Assembly (NCBI GenBank): GCA_001771735.1
Contig: MEUM01000002.1
Coordinates: forward strand, 350 to 19,570
Length of the DNA stretch: 19,221 nucleotides
Origin: Caldifarciminota bacterium RBG_13_43_14
GTDB taxonomy: Bacteria > Hydrothermota > Tepidihabitantia > SM23-42
Reading direction: 5' to 3'
This document shows positions 16,225 to 19,221 of this stretch, piece by piece. The position numbers and the translations under genes were made by a program. The notes below the pieces were generated by a model that saw only the letters and a program-made list of their open reading frames with translations, was not told where the DNA came from and searched no databases. Numbering within the stretch: the first letter of the stretch is position 1; each line of letters begins with the position of its first letter.

Positions 16225-17571
16225 ATGAAAATCAGAATTGGCATACCATATGGTCGCGAAAATATTTACATACAAATTGAAGAGAAACATATTGGGGAAA
16301 TTATATATCCCAATGATGTTACCACGGGCGACGAAGAGACGACACTAAAACATGCCCTGGAAAATCCGGTTCAATCAAGCACGTTTGACGATTTCATAAA
16401 TAATGCCGGCGATATCATTTTCCTTGTTAACGATGCCACACGCCCAACACCGACTGCGAAGATTTTGAAGCTAATCCATCATCAGATAAAAGACAAAAAA
16501 ATAAAATTTCTTATAGCTACCGGTATGCATCGGGCCCCAACCGAGGAAGAAAAATTTGAGATTTTCGGTGAACTGTATAACGAATTCAGAGATAGAATAT
16601 TTTCTCACGACAGCAAAAAAGATGAGGACATGGTATATCTTGGCGCGTCGAAAAATGGTACCGAGATGTTTGTCAATAAAATGGCGGTCGATGCTCAAAA
16701 GATCGTGATTATTGGGTCAGTAGAACCACACTATTTTGCCGGGTATACTGGCGGCAGAAAATCTTTTCTACCCGGGATCGCCTCTTATAAAACCATTGAG
16801 CAAAATCATAAACTTGCCCTCAAAACGAGTGCCAAGGCATTAAGTCTCACGGGTAATCCGGTGCACGAGGATATGGAAGATGCGATCCAGACGATAAAAG
16901 GCAAAGAAATATTCGCCATCATGACCGTGCTTGACCGTTACGAAAGAATCTATGCCGCAACGGCCGGCGATATTACCGAATCACTGAAAGCTGCGATTGA
17001 TAAAGCCCATCGCGTATTCTCGGTTGAAATCAAGGAGAAAGCCGATATTGTGGTCGCGGTTGCTCCATATCCCATGGATATAGACTTATATCAATCACAA
17101 AAAGCATTAGACAACGGGAAATTAGCACTCAACGACAATGGGATTCTCATCATGATCTCAAAATGCCGTATGGGTATTGGCAGCGAGACATTTGTAAAGT
17201 TGTTAAGCAGCTGCCGTACTCCACAAGATACTCTGGATAAGATTGATAAAGAATTCAAACTTGGTTATCACAAAGCCGCTAAAATGGCTGAAATCGCCCG
17301 CTGGGCACAAATGTGGGCAGTCACCAGTCTTGATGATGATTTGTTAAACAGCATTTTCCTAAAACCTTTCAAAACTATTCAGGAAGCAATTAACACGGCA
17401 ATCGCTGAAAAAGGCGACGAAAAAATCCTTTTCCTGATGAACGCAAGCCTTACCGTACCCAAACTTCGCAGAACGCTGGTGTATCGATCGCGCAAATCTG
17501 TTTATTCCACAATATGGGAACCCCGGCTGCACTGGAGAAATATAGAAATGCCGATTCTGACAAAGACATAA
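16225..17571 (+). CDS. LarA-like nickel-dependent 2-hydroxyacid racemase (second copy)
   Basis: A second LarA-family protein, 448 residues, a diverged paralogue of the product at 12391. All functional residues are kept: VNDATRPTP with D70 and R73, H102 in ATGMHRAP, H128, EPHYFAGYTGGRKSFLPG with H169 and K179, and the nickel-binding H195 sixteen residues after the lysine. The C-terminal part (from about residue 270) is much less similar to the first copy than the core, so the two may have different substrates. The start ATG is supported by a plausible N-terminal strand (MKIRIGIPYG), but no Shine-Dalgarno sequence is seen (gattcttgttcttaaatc). It is the last gene of the gcvH-mdh-mdh run; the 167 bases after it hold a promoter for the next gene and no recognisable terminator. 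Confidence 0.88.
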   Translation: MKIRIGIPYGRENIYIQIEEKHIGEIIYPNDVTTGDEETTLKHALENPVQSSTFDDFINNAGDIIFLVNDATRPTPTAKILKLIHHQIKDKKIKFLIATGMHRAPTEEEKFEIFGELYNEFRDRIFSHDSKKDEDMVYLGASKNGTEMFVNKMAVDAQKIVIIGSVEPHYFAGYTGGRKSFLPGIASYKTIEQNHKLALKTSAKALSLTGNPVHEDMEDAIQTIKGKEIFAIMTVLDRYERIYAATAGDITESLKAAIDKAHRVFSVEIKEKADIVVAVAPYPMDIDLYQSQKALDNGKLALNDNGILIMISKCRMGIGSETFVKLLSSCRTPQDTLDKIDKEFKLGYHKAAKMAEIARWAQMWAVTSLDDDLLNSIFLKPFKTIQEAINTAIAEKGDEKILFLMNASLTVPKLRRTLVYRSRKSVYSTIWEPRLHWRNIEMPILTKT

Positions 17572-17666
17572 AAGATACGTTCGACGAATTTTTACTCGTA
17601 ATAATAGTCGATACTGTTTACTGCTAATCACCGCCGAACACTAATACAAAATATCCAATGAGCATG

Positions 17667-17694
17667 TTGACTTTGTAAAGAAAATTACTATAAT
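17667..17694 (+). promoter_or_regulatory. sigma70-like promoter for the FAD-oxidase gene
   Basis: TTGACT (17667-17672), a 16-base spacer and a perfect TATAAT (17689-17694). The start point would fall near 17701, giving a leader of about 38 bases with an aaggag ribosome binding site. The same hexamers and spacer occur in the promoter at 12256. Confidence 0.75.
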
Positions 17695-17738
17695 CATCAC
17701 AGAAAAAAATAAATTATTTTAGAAATTAAGGAGATTAT

Positions 17739-19221
17739 ATGCCCATCAAAAAAGAAATAATACAAGAATTGCAGGATATCGTCGGTAATGAATCTTGCCT
17801 GTTTTCCAATGCTGCGCTTTACGTGTACGCGTTCGATGGGGGGATCCATCGAAAAAAACCCGATGTTGTTGTGCAACCTCAGACGACTTCACAGGTACAG
17901 AAAATCGTTCTGCTCGCCAATAAACACCGGGTCCCGCTTGTGCCGCGCGGCGCCGGATCCGGGCTCTGCGGTATGGCGGTCCCGATCGACGGCGGTATCG
18001 TGGTCGATATGCAGCGCATGAATAAAATTAAGGAAATAAGAGTCGGCGACCTATTCTGCATTGTCGAACCGGGCGTGATCTGCGACGATTTCAATGCCGC
18101 GCTTGGGCCGGCTAAATTCTTTATTCCAGGTCCCGCTTCGAGTGAAGTAGCAACGCTGGGCGGCATGATCGCGTTGAACGCGTCCGGTGGCAAGGCGGTG
18201 AAATATGGCGCGATCAGAGACTATGTTCTGGGATTAGAGATTGTAACTCCGACCGGTGAAATCGCAACTCTTGGCACCAAAACAATAAAACATTCCAGCG
18301 GTTATCAACTCGAAAGACTGATCGTTGGTTCTGAAGGAACACTGGGGATAATTACCGAAGCAAATATACGCATTGCCCCCAAACCAAAAAAAATTGCTGC
18401 GTGCGTAGCTTCGTATGACGATCTGGAAAAAGCCGGTCAATGTGTTTCAAATATCATCGCTCGACCGTTGATTCCTTCGGAGCTCGAAATCATGTCCGAA
18501 CCATGCATCAAAGCGGTAAACAAAGCCGCAAAAATGAACCTTCCTGAAGTTGCCGGCATCCTTCTTATTGAGCTTGATGGCTCACCTGAAGACGTGAAGC
18601 GCGATATTGAAATCGTCGGGCAGATATGTAAAGAAACAGGAGCAGTATCAGTTGAATTTACTGAAGATCAGAAAAGAATTGCTGAACTGTGGAAGGCACG
18701 CAAGCAAATGATACCGTCACTCAGCATCCTCAAAGAAGAATATGTTACCACGATGCTGGCTGATGATATGGCCGTACCTGTTTCCCAGATACCAAAAGCA
18801 GTTGCCGGCATATGGGAAATATCTCAGAAATATGATATTATCATTCCGCCATACGGGCACGCAGGAGATGGCAACCTGCACACCAAAGTTCTCATGAATG
18901 CTACCAATCCCGAACACTGGAAACAGGCGCAAAGCGCAGTAAGAGAAGTCTACGATCTCATACACGCGCTCGGTGGCACGACAACCGGTGAGCATGGAAT
19001 AGGTATTACGAAAGCACCTGATTTCCATCGCGAGCGAAAGACCATGATACCGATGATGAAGGCAATAAAGAAAGCCCTTGATCCGAATAACATCATGAAT
19101 CCGCATAAAATCGATCAGTGGACCGAGGGGTTCGTGCACGAACTGCGATACCCTACGGATCCGAAACGGAAGCTTTCCGGACACCTCGCAAAATGGGAAA
19201 ACGAAATGATGACCTGCACAA
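17739..19221 (+). CDS. FAD-dependent GlcD/D-lactate dehydrogenase-type oxidoreductase, 3' end outside window
   Basis: Member of the VAO/PCMH flavoprotein superfamily, close to glycolate oxidase subunit GlcD and bacterial D-lactate dehydrogenases; it would oxidise a D-2-hydroxyacid and pass electrons to an acceptor. The frame starts at ATG 17739 behind aaggag and remains open to the window end (494 residues seen). The FAD-binding domain shows VPRGAGSGLCG (residues 68-78), PGPASSEVATLGGMIALNASGG (about 130-151) and IVGSEGTLGIITEA. The C-terminal domain has YGHAGDGNLH (372-381) and GEHGIG (417-422). Single-domain relatives usually end just after the NPHKI motif (454-458); here the frame goes on for 36 more residues and reaches TCT at the very edge, which looks like the first cysteine of a ferredoxin-type 4Fe-4S motif. 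A GlcD-GlcF-like fusion is therefore likely. It has its own promoter. Confidence 0.9.
   Translation, partial: MPIKKEIIQELQDIVGNESCLFSNAALYVYAFDGGIHRKKPDVVVQPQTTSQVQKIVLLANKHRVPLVPRGAGSGLCGMAVPIDGGIVVDMQRMNKIKEIRVGDLFCIVEPGVICDDFNAALGPAKFFIPGPASSEVATLGGMIALNASGGKAVKYGAIRDYVLGLEIVTPTGEIATLGTKTIKHSSGYQLERLIVGSEGTLGIITEANIRIAPKPKKIAACVASYDDLEKAGQCVSNIIARPLIPSELEIMSEPCIKAVNKAAKMNLPEVAGILLIELDGSPEDVKRDIEIVGQICKETGAVSVEFTEDQKRIAELWKARKQMIPSLSILKEEYVTTMLADDMAVPVSQIPKAVAGIWEISQKYDIIIPPYGHAGDGNLHTKVLMNATNPEHWKQAQSAVREVYDLIHALGGTTTGEHGIGITKAPDFHRERKTMIPMMKAIKKALDPNNIMNPHKIDQWTEGFVHELRYPTDPKRKLSGHLAKWENEMMTCT

Noticed and set aside
17572..17666. Possible terminator after the second larA-like gene
   Set aside because: Only a 5-bp TCGAC/GTCGA pair with a long loop and no U-tract was seen.
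18717..19184. 155-codon open frame on the - strand opposite the FAD-oxidase gene
   Set aside because: Lies fully inside the conserved C-terminal domain of the flavoenzyme and shows no motif or ribosome binding site.
1..19221. CRISPR array, insertion sequence, tRNA or rRNA genes
   Set aside because: No spaced direct repeats, transposase motifs, terminal inverted repeats or RNA-gene signatures were seen on either strand.

Overview
The window looks like a chromosomal piece of a Gram-negative, probably uncultivated bacterium at low-to-moderate GC. An outer-membrane beta-barrel of the PorV/UPF0164 type, a secreted NHL protein with a FlgD-like tail, and an RpoC carrying an SI3-like insert in its trigger-loop region all fit the FCB group or nearby lineages such as WOR-3/Stahlbacteria. 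That placement is inference from gene content only. No tRNA, rRNA, mobile element or CRISPR array was seen.

Region 1 (1-9437, + strand) is the conserved rplA-rplJ-rplL-rpoB-rpoC cluster, with rplA cut by the window edge. The genes are tightly packed: rplA/rplJ overlap by 1 base and rpoB/rpoC by 11. The cluster ends in a strong intrinsic terminator that is symmetric enough to serve both strands.

Region 2 (9439-12246, - strand) is a convergent three-gene operon: secreted NHL/FlgD-like protein, PorV-like outer-membrane protein, and a SEC59/DGK1/VTE5-type integral membrane kinase-like protein. It reads from a consensus sigma70 promoter so close to the first ATG that the mRNA is probably leaderless. 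The kinase-like gene lacks a conventional start codon for its conserved N-terminus.

Region 3 (12256-19221, + strand) is a 2-hydroxyacid metabolism cluster: LarA-like nickel racemase, GcvH-like lipoyl carrier, divergent MDH-like protein, canonical malate dehydrogenase, second LarA-like racemase, and an FAD-dependent GlcD/D-lactate-dehydrogenase-type oxidoreductase that runs off the window and probably continues into an Fe-S domain. Sigma70-like promoters stand before the first racemase, before gcvH and before the FAD enzyme. The racemases could interconvert D- and L-hydroxyacids, the MDH could oxidise the L form with NAD, and the FAD enzyme the D form. The role of the lipoyl carrier and of the altered MDH copy is not known. 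This cluster is the most interesting part of the window.
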